Source: Ophiura sarsii
Taxonomy: Eukaryota; Echinodermata; Ophiuroidea; Amphilepidida; Ophiuridae
Assembly (NCBI GenBank): GCA_035610835.1
Contig: CM069455.1
Location: 42,108,579 to 42,172,578 of the forward strand
DNA length: 64,000 bases
Direction: 5' to 3'
Of the stretch, positions 54,891 through 64,000 are shown in pieces. The stretch's first letter is position 1. Every line of letters starts with the position of its first letter. The position numbers were made by a program, and so were the translations under genes. The notes under the pieces are model-generated. The model did no database searches. It saw only the letters and a list, made by a program, of their open reading frames with translations, and was not told the DNA's origin.

Positions 54891-55345
54891 CACGCAAATA
54901 CCACTTCGAACACCTATAACGTCCATATCCCTGTTCCTGGATCTCCACGCAAATACCACTACGAACATCTATAACATCCAATTTCCTGTTCCTGGATCTC
55001 CACGCAAATACCACTACGAACACCTACAACGTCTACTTTCCTGTTTATGGATCTCCACTCAAATACCACTACGAACACCTATAACATCCACTTTCCTGTT
55101 TCTAGATCTCCACGCAAATACCACTACGAACACCTACAACGTACATATCCCTGTTCCTGGATCTCCACGCAAATACCACTACGAACACCTTTAACATAAA
55201 CTTTCCTGTTTCTGGATCTCCACGTAAATACCACTATGAACACCTATAACATCCACTTTCCTGTTCGTAACTCTACACGCAAATACCACTAAGAACACCC
55301 ACCATGTCCATTGTCTTGTTCCTGGATATCCACGCAAATACCACT
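54891..55345 (+). repeat. 55-bp satellite, about eight units
   Basis: Unit CACGCAAATACCACTACGAA / CACCTATAACATCCACTTTC / CTGTTTCTGGATCTC, 55 bp from start to start (54891, 54946, 55001...). Units differ by 5-15 %. Because 55 is not a multiple of three, frames shift in each unit and no protein is encoded. Confidence 0.95.
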
Positions 55346-56555
55346 GTGTAGGCAATAACATCCATCGAAATCATCATTGAAGTTAAATTTGCCCATTATT
55401 TTTCGATTTGTTATCATCCGTTGAAATTGTTTGTGTGTGTGTGTTCTATTTTTTGATGTATTCACCAATTTATCTATTCTGTATACATATTAGTTTGGTT
55501 TTGGTATACAATCTTATTTTTATTTACATAACTTATCGCGTGTAACTGGCGCTAAATCATTTAAGTGCAATATTATATACAAACGCAGTAGCCAAACAAA
55601 ATCAAACGAAAGAGTGCTGATCCCCATAAATGTACCTACTTCCTATATTAGCACTCAGGGGAAGATGCAATGAATTAAAAGCAGGAATTCATTGGACACT
55701 GTGTATGACCAAGCGTGAAAGGTGTTTGATACCCGCGGGAAATAAGCGTATGACATCGGTGAGTCTTAGACAACACAAATCAGACATGTTAAGAAGTCGA
55801 TTGTATTTAGAATTGGACATTGTTAATAGTTGGCCCTGGATCATGATGGTCTTTTGCTTAGAACAACGACAATCTCTTAAACTATAAAAAAAGCTAAGTC
55901 ATAAAGAATTATTAATACAAAACAATTTTTCAATACATTTTGAACTATGCAAATTCCATTGCATGCAAGCGAATGGAAGATGGTTTGCGACTTTTTGTTG
56001 TTGTTGGTATGATGATATTTGTGTTCCCGTTCTGGATAGGGACGGGGTGGGTCATTCATGTATAGAAGTTGTAAGCATCCGTGTGAATGTACTCCCACAA
56101 GCAATCCTTACGCAAGGATTGTCAAGGAATAGAAGTGAACAACTGGCCCTCAACAAGGATTTTACTTGGCAAATCAAACACTTAACAAAAAAACTTTTGA
56201 AACGGTTCAAAATACACCCCAGCAAGGACTGGCACGAAGTGTGCCCCTTGATAAAGACACGCTTGTTTATTAGGCTTTTAGGATGTGAATACACTTCGCC
56301 CCTAATCTTAATATTGATGCAATCTTTTCGGTGTGTTTCTTATTTTGAGCTGTTTTATTGTGATCGTAGTGTTAGTATCATGCTACCCTTCGCGCGTATT
56401 GATGTTGGTAAACAAGACACCCTTATTCTCTGAAATTGGTTGATTTTGATACCCGTAGCACACGGGACTGTGTTGTCGTCCAAAACACCCTTATTTAGCC
56501 TTTTCATTCACGCAGATGCTTTCAAATTTGTATTTGAGTGGACCCGGAGTTCCTT
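55346..56555. other. unassigned; holds a 156-codon frame
   Basis: The frame at 55963-56433 (plus) is the longest non-LINE frame here. It contains EQLALNKDFTWQIKHLTKKL and is rich in cysteine and basic residues, with no recognised domain and no splice or promoter context. It could be chance. Confidence 0.25.
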
Positions 56556-56800
56556 TTAACACTTTCCTCCGGATATTAGTTTTACCATATACAAAACAGA
56601 TTTTTCAGAAACCTCTCCAAACTGTCAAAGTCTACCTCAAGAATCAGTGAATCAATACTAGGCATGTTTGTACTTCTTTTAATGCATTTCTCATCGTGAT
56701 TCCAAATAATATGATAATTAATGTCAATAATGTTTACATTTCTGAAATATTTTGTTAACATTTGGAATGTCGTCTGCAGACGCTTGCGGGAGAGTGTTAA
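56556..56800 (+). mobile_element. TTAA-MITE copy 17
   Basis: Left TTAACACTTTCCTCCGGATATTAG, right CGTCTGCAGACGCTTGCGGG then AGAGTGTTAA: both TIRs have lost part of the CCACGCGG core. Confidence 0.82.
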
Positions 56801-57106
56801 GTACGAGTGGTGAACAGCATGATCAGGGGGCTGAAACTCCGCTTGCCGATAGGAAGCCACATTTCACTTACTGGGATGACACAGATGTGTGAAAGTGTAC
56901 ATTTTGTGATTGATGATTATTATCCCAACTTGTAATAATATCGTGTATTGCATTAGGAAGTCAGTAAAATATTAATTGGATGATCATAATTGTGAATGGA
57001 TAAATTCTATGAATTTGTAATTGATATCCAAAAATGAGATTAATAATTGATATCCTGAATTTGTAATAATTATAACGTTTATGCGACGTTTATTTAATAA
57101 ACTTCC

Positions 57107-57494
57107 CTGTTCTACGGCCCGACCGACCCATTTGTCTCGTATTTGAGATTCTTTTGAACATTTTTTATTTATTTTTTGGAACAAATATTGAAATGGTTTT
57201 TGAAAATGCCACCAAAATTATTCAATTTAGTTAAAATTTTACCCAATTTGACAATTTTAGCATGAAACAGCTACATTTTGCGCGGAAGCGCGCATTTTCA
57301 TACCAAATTTGACAATTTTAGCGTAAGATGGCAAACAAATTTGCGCACTTCGGGCAATTCTTTTTTCTTCATGCCCCCTAAAAACAATTCTTGTCACCCT
57401 TTTCCCCCAAAAAATAACACCCCAAACCAAAACAAATTATGATGCTGGCGCCGCCACTGACCCGACCTGAGGGGTCCGTTTGCCCTTAGAACAG
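57107..57494. mobile_element. family E element, longest copy
   Basis: Left CTGTTCTACGGCCCGACCGA, right GACCTGAGGGGTCCGTTTGC...TTAGAACAG, roughly inverse, 388 bp. The interior includes a GACAATTTTAGC word twice. Distance to T2 is ~60 bp. Confidence 0.55.
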
Positions 57495-57737
57495 GTTTTG
57501 TTCTGTCTAACAATGCCGATATCATTCAGCAAGGCCTTAAATTCGAGCTAAGAATTACAATTTAAAATACCGTTAAACTTCATCTATAAGCCCCCATTGA
57601 CTAATAGTTAGTAAGCTGAAAATAGAAAAAAAGGTATGAGCGCCCTCTTTTGATCTAGAGAAATTAGCATGAATGATTTTAGTGTATTCGATATTCAATA
57701 TTATAAAGTTGTATTACTATCTAAATAATTTCATGGA

Positions 57738-57818
57738 CAGACGAATTGCTCAATTGGTAAAGCGCCCGGTAAAGCGTCAACTTCAGTATCACGAGGTTGG
57801 TGGATCAATTCTCAACTA
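57738..57818 (+). tRNA. degenerate tRNA-like unit, T2 left arm, outer
   Basis: A-box-like ATTGCTCAATTGGTAAAGCG and B-box-like GGTGGATCAATTCTC at tRNA spacing, with a duplicated GGTAAAGCG between. No cloverleaf with a clear anticodon can be drawn. Mirrored at 61986-62066. Confidence 0.35.
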
Positions 57819-58290
57819 CACCCTTTGCAATTTCTTTTGAAATCCAATTGATATAGAAATTAATGCAAACTTTAATGTAAAATTATTACTCAATTATACT
57901 AGCTTTATTGTTATTTTTCAAAAAACAAGCGCATAATTAATTTGATTGTATAAAGTAATGGTCTTAATAGTCCAACCTTTTTATAAGCTAAAACACATTT
58001 ATACTACAAATTAACCACAGCAAAATGTATTCATTGGCTTATTTTAAATGTTTCACACAGTAATCTTAAACGTTTCCTTCATCATGATTTAAGGGCAAAT
58101 TATGATGATGCATATTAGGTTGGTCAAAATGAAAGTAACTATGCAAACCACTATGATCCTGGTCTCACAATGAATGAATGAATGAATGGCTGGCTATTAA
58201 ATCAATTTATTTCCAATAAGATAGAGGGCCGTCCATTTATACCGACCCATCAATCATACATGTAGTTATAAAACAGTATCTGACATAGCA

Positions 58291-58378
58291 GTCTCGTTTA
58301 GCTCAATTGGTTAAGTCTAGGGCAATTATGATCGCAGGTTCCAGATGACAATACCTGGTTCGAATCTCACTTCAAGAC
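58291..58378 (+). tRNA. class II tRNA-like unit (SINE head?), T2 left arm, inner
   Basis: 88 nt: GTCTCGTTTAGCTCAATTGG at the 5' side, a CAGG...CCTG variable-arm-like hairpin, and B box GGTTCGAATCT. The ends GTCTCGT/TCAAGAC pair at five of seven positions. The anticodon stem is not convincing. The sequence after it (to ~58480, ending TGAATAAATAAGGAATCT) recurs at 60670-60765, so tRNA head plus body may form a SINE. Confidence 0.45.
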
Positions 58379-59147
58379 TTCTTCTTTTGGAAAGTTTATA
58401 AATATTTACGGTGTATATCAAATTCTTAACTTTGTTTTTTACCATGAATAAATAAGGAATCTATCTTTGTCTTTAATGTGGGTTTTCCCTCTTTTTTCTC
58501 TCTTTCTTCTGTTTTTTATTTTTTAATGTTATCACAATCGTTTATAAATAGTACAAACATTTAAATAAACTGGACTTCTGAAGACAGTATTAATTATTTA
58601 TTACAGTCAGTATGCAACCACGCGAAAAGTCGTTCCTTTTCTAACCCAGCAAAGCGACCCGGAAGTACTCACCCGTAGCGATCCCCGGTTCGCAGTCATA
58701 GTTGACCTCGTAATAGCACGATGTAAATGAGCTCTTTTCATGATTATAATCACACATTTCAAACACATTTGCCATGAAATTGTATAGTAAAAAGGCATAT
58801 TATGCAAATAATATTATCTAATCTGTGAACTTCATGACATGTTGTATTTTCGGTGCAAATTATTGCAATCCGACAAACCCGAATTCATGAAAAACTTGAC
58901 GAAACTTAAGCCAAATTCACGGTAAAAAAGTCGTTTCTGAAGAATTAGGCATCAATTTTATCCATCGTATCATAATATTCATAGTCTTTTGTAACTAGAA
59001 ACATGCTTACAATTTTATAAAATTATTTAGTCCGGTCAAGTGAATGCTTATAAAATAGCTCCTCGAATCTTGTCTCGATCTAAATTCATTTCGTAGCGTC
59101 GATGGGTTGTTGATCAAGTGTTTAAATCTCACGATTATATTCAGATT

Positions 59148-59220
59148 TGCTCGATAGCTCAGATGTAAAGGCCTCGCTTTGAGAGCGGGAGGTCCGGGGT
59201 TCGAAATCGATCCTTCTGCG
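59148..59220 (+). tRNA. tRNA-like unit in T2 interior
   Basis: ATAGCTCAGATGTAAAGGCC then CTCGC TTTGAGA GCGGG, a paired anticodon stem with loop anticodon TGA (Ser), and GGGGTTCGAAATC as B box. The D-stem and T-stem are weak and no acceptor stem is visible; likely a decayed copy. Confidence 0.4.
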
Positions 59221-59932
59221 CTACACAATGCCATATGATATTTTTTTTACAGAAAGGCTATTCTGGTCAAAATGAATAAACATTTCACAATTTCATCACA
59301 CAAAATGCATGAATTCGGACGTTTTCATTGGAAAAACGGTATTTTTTTCAAAAATTTCAATAATGAATTCAAACGCGGGCATGAAAATGAAGCGCGGGCG
59401 TGTTACGGGAAACTAAAAATCAAGTTGGCGAGGCCTAACGGGGGATCGTAAGTTTCGTTTTCTGACCGAAAATCGGTGACAATCAAACTCGGTTTTTCTT
59501 ATCAAAAAAGAAGTCGGGCATCAATGTTTTTGATATGAAATTAAAGCTTAAGATTCCGTTAGTACGGAAATTGCTCTTAAAATATCGTACGAATTTTAGT
59601 CCGGTCAAGTGAATAGATACAAGAAGCAAAGTCACGAAAGTTGTTAAATTCTAAAATTAGCGATAAAATCACTGTTTGTGGACCAATTATGTCAGATTGG
59701 CATCATATTATAGAGAAAATTACGAACAATCCACCTACTTCGCCATCATGGCTGCCAGCTAACCCTACCTCAATTAATTCAGGGAAAACAAACTTCTCAT
59801 AAGGTTTTAGCGCAAGGTTGACATCCTGAAATCGATCTTTGCGTGGGTTAGAAATCGGCAAGGTCACTCATTTAAAGCGATACCTGCGTGCTGAATGATT
59901 AGAGGATACTTTTACGGGCGGACATTAGTTCA

Positions 59933-60511
59933 AACATAGATAATCGACACAGGGATGGTTAGTGGGTGTTTTGTTTGAAGCTATTTGTGTTTTGGACCAA
60001 GGTCGCTCAACACAAAAGCCGATGTAGCCTTTCGCCCTGACATGAAATAACTTCTTAACATCCATAAATAATACGCCACTCTCGTTCCCAGATGCATTAA
60101 ATGGCTAGGAATCGATTTAAAAAGAAGTGCTATTGTCCATCGCGCTCATCATGAGTTAGAGTTTACGTGTAATAGAAAACTGGGTGAAATAAGTGTCTAT
60201 AAACTTCACAAATATCGTTACATCTATCGCATCGGTGAATGCGTGTATTAAATTTATATGCTTCAAATATTATAAGTATCTTAACTTTCACCGTTGCTTT
60301 TTTTATCAAACTAATTTTATGTATCCCGTTAGCTAGTATTAGTTACTGTAGTTGCCGCAATAGACTATCAATACCCGCTCTGTTTACCGGGATTTTCAAA
60401 AATGCTAGTCAATGCTAGAGGTGTGTGCAAAACAGACATAGATCAGCTCCGAGCAACATTTCAATATAGATAATCCGGGACTTAACCATCCCTGTGTCGA
60501 TTATCTATGGT
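59933..60511. mobile_element. ~580-bp inverted-repeat element nested in T2
   Basis: ACATAGATAATCGACACAGG then GATGGTTAGT at the left, inverse AACCATCCCTGTGTCGATTA then TCTATGGTT at the right. No ORF. Confidence 0.65.
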
Positions 60512-60654
60512 TCAAATCAACCTCCACGATTTGTATTGAAGAAGATATGCATGGATGGAGTACAATGGGACTATTGATTACAATTCACTGCTTTTCAATT
60601 CTGCTACTTATGGTCTTTTGTTAAATTGTGTTTTTTTGTGGATGGTTGGCCATT

Positions 60655-60765
60655 GTTGGTTGTAGATGACAATTCCTGATTCGAATTTCACTTCAAATTC
60701 TTTACAGTGTTTTATTTTTTATCTTGAATGAATAAAGGAATCTGCATATCTTTGCCATTCATGTT
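60655..60765 (+). mobile_element. partial copy of the tRNA-like/SINE unit
   Basis: TGACAATTCCTGATTCGAAT then TTCACTTCAAATTCTT, and TTGAATGAATAAAGGAATCT, align with 58346-58378 and 58440-58462. The tRNA 5' half is missing. Confidence 0.5.
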
Positions 60766-60900
60766 AGGGACCGTTCATTATTTATGGTGGAGGTGGGGTT
60801 GGGGGGGGGGGTCATGTAACTTTCATATGTTGAAAAATAGGGGGGGGGGGGTTATGTATCTTTTTATTCTTGAACAGGGGGGTTGTGTAAATTTGTTTCA
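60766..60900 (+). repeat. G-run repeat after AGGGACCGTTCATTATTTATGG
   Basis: Three ~39-bp units, each a run of 6-13 G followed by TYATGTA(A/T)CTTT-like sequence. The GGACCGTTCATTATTTATGG start is reminiscent of a transposon terminus, but the opposite end is not found. Confidence 0.6.
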
Positions 60901-60927
60901 ACTATAAAGATGGTGGTGATTGGAGTG

Positions 60928-61297
60928 GAGTGATTTTAGAGGCTATTTTGGAGTGTAAATGCCAATATGGCAGCAGCACGCTTGTTGTGGGAGAAGGTTC
61001 CTGAGAAGAGACAGGGATAACCCCCATGACAGCAATGCTGTTGCTGTAGTGGGCATTGCTATATTTTGAAAACAGGCTAGCCTGAAAAGAGATCACGCGG
61101 GGATGATGGCAGCTGTTTTTGACGCTGGCCTTATCTCCCGCAATTATGCGGTGCTGAAACCAAAATCAGTGCCGATCTACCATTCGCCAAGAATAGGTAT
61201 GGCTCAAACGTGCAATGTTGCCTTTCGTATTAATGAGGACAACATGCAAACAGTCAAAACTTTATTGACTGGCCATGGACTGCGTGTCCAGTTTGCT
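60928..61297 (+). pseudogene. HIRAN-domain relic (HLTF-like)
   Basis: Translations in consecutive plus frames line up with the HIRAN domain of helicase-like transcription factors. FRGYFGV (60937 on) is followed, after a frameshift, by VNANMAAARLLWEK; then, in the first frame again, come NPHDSNAVAV (61019-61048), a TGA at 61067, LKRDHAGMMAAVFDAG, and a tail ending NMQTVKTLLTGHGLRVQFA (stop 61298). In HLTF the order YYTGVV..NEM, NPYDKNAIKV, LKKELAGALAYIMD, KKHGFKL is the same. HIRAN binds single-stranded 3' DNA ends in fork remodelling. The stop and frameshift mean no functional protein. No helicase part was seen, so only this domain was captured or left. Confidence 0.6.
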
Positions 61298-61423
61298 TAA
61301 ATTTTGTTTCCTTTTTTTTAATTTAATTTTTTAAAAACCCACAAAAATAGATTCCTTGTTCATTCATCATAAAAATAAAACACTGTCAAGAATTTGAAAA
61401 TTATGACCTTTCCAAAAGAAAAG

Positions 61424-61511
61424 GTCTTGAAGTGAGATTCGAACCAGGTATTGTCATCTGGAACCTGCGATCACAATTGCCCTAGGCTTAACCAATTGAG
61501 CTAAACGAGAC
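61424..61511 (-). tRNA. class II tRNA-like unit, T2 right arm, inner
   Basis: Mirror copy of 58291-58378, differing by a few bases (AATTGTGATCGC for AATTATGATCGC; CCTAGGCTT for TAGACTT on the inverse strand). Confidence 0.45.
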
Positions 61512-61985
61512 TGCTATGTCAGATACTGTTTTATAACTACATGTATGATTGATGGGTCGGTATAAATGGACGGCCCTCTATCTTATTGGAAATAAATTGA
61601 TTTAATAGCCAGCCATTCATTCATTCATTCATTGTGAGACCAGGATCATAGTGGTTTGCATAGTTACTTTCATTTTGACCAACCTAATATGCATCATCAT
61701 AATTTGCCCTTAAATCATGATGAAGGAAACGTTTAAGATTACTGTGTGAAACATTTAAAATAAGCCAATGAATACATTTTGCTGTGGTTAATTTGTAGTA
61801 TAAATGTGTTTTAGCTTATAAAAAGGTTGGACTATTAAGACCATTACTTTATACAATCAAATTAATTATGCGCTTGTTTTTTGAAAAATAACAATAAAGC
61901 TAGTATAATTGAGTAATAATTTTACATTAAAGTTTGCATTAATTTCTATATCAATTGGATTTCAAAAGAAATTGCAAAGGGTGTA

Positions 61986-62066
61986 GTTGAGAATTGATCC
62001 ACCAACCTCGTGATACTGAAGTTGACGCTTTACCGGGCGCTTTACCAATTGAGCAATTCGTCTGTC
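61986..62066 (-). tRNA. degenerate tRNA-like unit, T2 right arm, outer
   Basis: Mirror copy of 57738-57818 with no difference that I could see. Confidence 0.35.
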
Positions 62067-62250
62067 CATGAAATTATTTAGATAGTAATACAACTTTATA
62101 ATATTGAATATCGAATACACTAAAATCATTTATGCTAATTTCTCTAGATCAAAAGAGGGCGCTCATACCTTTTTTTCTATTTTCAGCTTACTAACTATTA
62201 GTCAATGGGGGCTTATAGATGAAGTTTAACGGTAATCTATAATTTGTAAT

Positions 62251-62692
62251 CGATGAGTACTCTACCAATTTAATACTTGTCGTATAAGATATTATAAATA
62301 ATTACAAAATGCAATGATTATAATGAATGATAATAAAAACAATACGTGTATTTTGATTTTATGATAGATGATATTTACCCCGAAGTAATGAATTTCATTA
62401 TCAAATATGTCTTCAGTTCAAAATTGGATAACCTGGTGACTGGTGACTTGCATCATCGTTACTTGCATCATCCACTGATGACCTGGGAAACGGGTATGAA
62501 TTAGCATTGAGTACATGCACTTACAATTGTCCAGGCAAGTTATGCTGTATTATATAACGTGTGGCAGACATAACACTGCATGCTTTATTCAACTATTGTT
62601 TATAATAAACTTATACTTTTAGCCCACTCTAGAATTTGTATGCGAAAAGTGTTTCATAAATGTGGGGGAAAAGGTTAACGTGATTCGTAAAC
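62251..62692. other. no recognised feature
   Basis: Short AT-rich interval; a local direct repeat GGTGACTGGTGACTTGCATC / GTTACTTGCATCATCC near 62432-62470. Confidence 0.35.
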
Positions 62693-62849
62693 AAGAAATG
62701 TGACTAACGTGAAACTAATGTGAAACGTGACTAACGTGAAACGTGACTAACGTGAAACGTGAATATCGTGAAACGTGACTAACGTGAAACGTGACTAACG
62801 TGAAACGTGACTAACGTGAAACGTGACTAACGTGAAACGTGACTAACGT
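62693..62849 (+). repeat. 16-bp satellite, left block
   Basis: Unit ACGTGACTAACGTGAA repeated about eight to nine times (variants ACTAATGTGAA, GAATATCGTGAA). It continues after the LINE insertion at 63376-63408. Confidence 0.95.
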
Positions 62850-63375
62850 TTTGTTTGTATGGCTAAGAAATTTGATCATGCAACCCCTTGTCTCCAGGAG
62901 CTGGATTGGTTGCCGGTCAGAGAACGTGTGACTTTTAAAATCTTAGTTACTGTGTTTAAGTGCCTCTCAGGCGTAGCACCGGGCTACCTATCATCTTGCC
63001 TTTCTCTGTACAAACCACGATGTGTTAACCTGCGATCGGCTTCGGATACTACACAACTAACTCAGCATTCAACCACCAGAACTCTTACATCAGCCAGCAA
63101 TCGGGCTTTCACCTATGTCGCTCCAGCAATATGGAATCACCTTCCCGCTCTAATAAGAAATCAGGACTCTTTACACATGTTCAAGAAATCTGTCAAAACA
63201 TATTTGTATCCAAATGTTGTGTAACTTGTAGTATCATATTGTACTTAATATGATGTTTGTTTGTTCATTATCCTTTTGTTCCATTGGGTTTGCTTTTCTC
63301 ACGCGCTTTGATCTTGATGAAAAGGCGCTTTATAAATGCTCATATGTATTGTATTGTATTGTATTGTATTGTATT
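62850..63375 (+). mobile_element. CR1/L2-like LINE 3' end inserted in the satellite
   Basis: Begins abruptly after GACTAACG, holds the C-terminal codons of the RT ORF and a short 3' UTR with GGCGCTTTATAAATGCTCAT, and ends in (TGTAT)n-type pentamer repeats. Its tail differs from the ATT tail at 41.0 kb, so it is a different subfamily. Confidence 0.85.
62859..63224 (+). CDS. LINE reverse transcriptase ORF, C-terminal 121 residues
   Basis: KKFDHATPCLQELDWLPVRE aligns with KKRNHITPVLCQLHWLPIRQ of the 39.4-kb copy, and FTYVAPAIWNHLPALIR with FSRVAPRLWNNLPLALR. All RT catalytic motifs are missing because of 5' truncation; the frame is open to the stop. The ATG is incidental. Confidence 0.85.
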   Translation: MAKKFDHATPCLQELDWLPVRERVTFKILVTVFKCLSGVAPGYLSSCLSLYKPRCVNLRSASDTTQLTQHSTTRTLTSASNRAFTYVAPAIWNHLPALIRNQDSLHMFKKSVKTYLYPNVV

Positions 63376-63408
63376 GAAACGTGACTAACGTGAAACGTGA
63401 AACGTGAC
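63376..63408 (+). repeat. 16-bp satellite, right block
   Basis: GAAACGTGACTAACGTGAAA then CGTGAAACGTGAC: the same unit as 62693-62849, now separated by the LINE insertion. Confidence 0.9.
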
Positions 63409-63504
63409 AGAAGCATTGACTATATGTGGACAATAAACAATAGTTCTAAATCCGTTGGACTCTGTTGTATGACCTATTTTATTAACTTTCCCACTGTGTA
63501 AAAC

Positions 63505-63687
63505 TGGCTATTCCAGTGAAACTCGATACACCTCCTATGGAAGACATGACTTTAATCTTCCACACAGGGAGTGTAGATTTCAAATCGAGTTATCCATGGA
63601 GGTAACACATTTGAAAATCACACACCCTATGAGGAATATAAAGGCAAGTATGTTCCATAGGGGGATATGGATTTCAAATGGGATAGC
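63505..63687. mobile_element. MITE family G, copy 2
   Basis: TGGCTATTCCAGTGAAACTC at the left, TTTCAAATGGGATAGCC at the right, with CATGACTTTAATCTTCCACA and GGGAGTGTAGATTTCAAAT inside. Confidence 0.75.
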
Positions 63688-63804
63688 CCTGTGTGTTCAC
63701 GGATTTCAAATGGAGTCATCCATGCAAGTAGCCCATTTGAAAATCACACTCCCTGTGAGGAATATAAAGGTCTGTTCCATGCATGGATTTCAAATTGGAT
63801 AGCC
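63688..63804. mobile_element. MITE family G, second partial copy
   Basis: TTTCAAATGGAGTCATCCAT through CAAATTGGATAGCCA repeats the right half of the preceding copy almost in tandem, as if by unequal exchange within the element. Confidence 0.7.
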
Positions 63805-64000
63805 ATCGTCCTTGCCACTTATAAACTGCTTTACGTCTGTGCACTTCTGCTACTCCATCATTTATGACGTCATCAATCAACGACAATCAGACGATAAATG
63901 GCTTAAGGATGCAAAACGTGTTAAAGTAAACATTACACAATCAGTGGGGTAATTAACACCATTAGCAAAGCAGACAAATTGGCTGTAGATAAGGGGCATT

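Larger units (their letters stand above)
57554..62250. mobile_element. T2: 4.7-kb long-TIR element with ~850-bp arms and tRNA-like units
   Basis: Left arm 57554-58403, right arm 61405-62250, nearly identical in inverse. Shared blocks include ACCGTTAAACTTCATCTATA, GAGCGCCCTCTTTTGATCTA, TAAAGCGCCCGGTAAAGCGT, CCACTATGATCCTGGTCTCA, a GAATGAATGAATG microsatellite and CGGCCCTCTATCTTATTGGA. Each arm has two tRNA-like units. The 3-kb interior holds another tRNA-like unit, a nested inverted repeat, a SINE-like scrap, a G-rich element and a HIRAN relic; TAGTCCGGTCAAGTGAATR occurs twice (59028, 59597). Termini match T1: ATACCGTTAAACTTCATC against ATACCGTAGATAATCATC, followed by ATAAGCCCC/ATAGCACC. No transposase. 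Confidence 0.8.

Overview
The window reads as animal (metazoan) nuclear DNA, AT-rich, most likely from a marine invertebrate deuterostome such as an echinoderm, hemichordate or lancelet. That placement is an inference from the dense small inverted-repeat transposons, CR1-type LINE fragments and tRNA-like repeats; the sequence does not name the species. There is no convincing complete host protein-coding gene. The only clearly recognisable coding matter is two 3' fragments of CR1-like retrotransposon ORFs (39.4-40.7 kb and 62.9-63.2 kb), a reverse-transcriptase C-terminal relic (1.1-1.4 kb, minus) and a broken HIRAN-domain relic (60.9-61.3 kb). Two short exon-like stretches (5.7-5.86 kb and 16.87-16.93 kb) could belong to an intron-rich host gene on the plus strand, so much of the window may be intron.

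Layout. 1-44 kb is a mosaic of short non-autonomous DNA transposons. The commonest is a ~200-310 bp element with terminal inverted repeat CACTTTCCACGCGGC and TTAA at its ends; 17 copies lie in both orientations across the window. Others include TA-flanked mariner-like elements, TACTGTAAAA-ended elements, a TTA-flanked GC-rich element, and at least three fold-back elements that open with TTAAGGGGG. Tandem arrays (units of 21, 29, 31, ~105 bp) lie between them.

44-62 kb is dominated by very large inverted repeats. T1 (44457-47427) and T2 (57554-62250) share termini of the form ATACCGT...TCATC...ATA.AGC.CC and carry tRNA-like sequences at mirrored positions in their long arms. T2 also holds a HIRAN-domain relic. 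Between them a GC-rich pair of ~1.6-1.7 kb elements (X1 and X2) lies head to head about a ~119 bp spacer, giving a ~3.45 kb palindrome. A 55-bp satellite follows at 54.9-55.3 kb; single diverged monomers of it occur 22-26 kb upstream. The right edge has a CR1 3' end inserted into a 16-bp satellite.

The strongest candidate for something undescribed is the T1/T2 family: long-TIR elements that carry tRNA-like sequences, some followed by T-runs, symmetrically in both arms. No transposase is visible in any of these elements, so all would depend on enzymes supplied from elsewhere.
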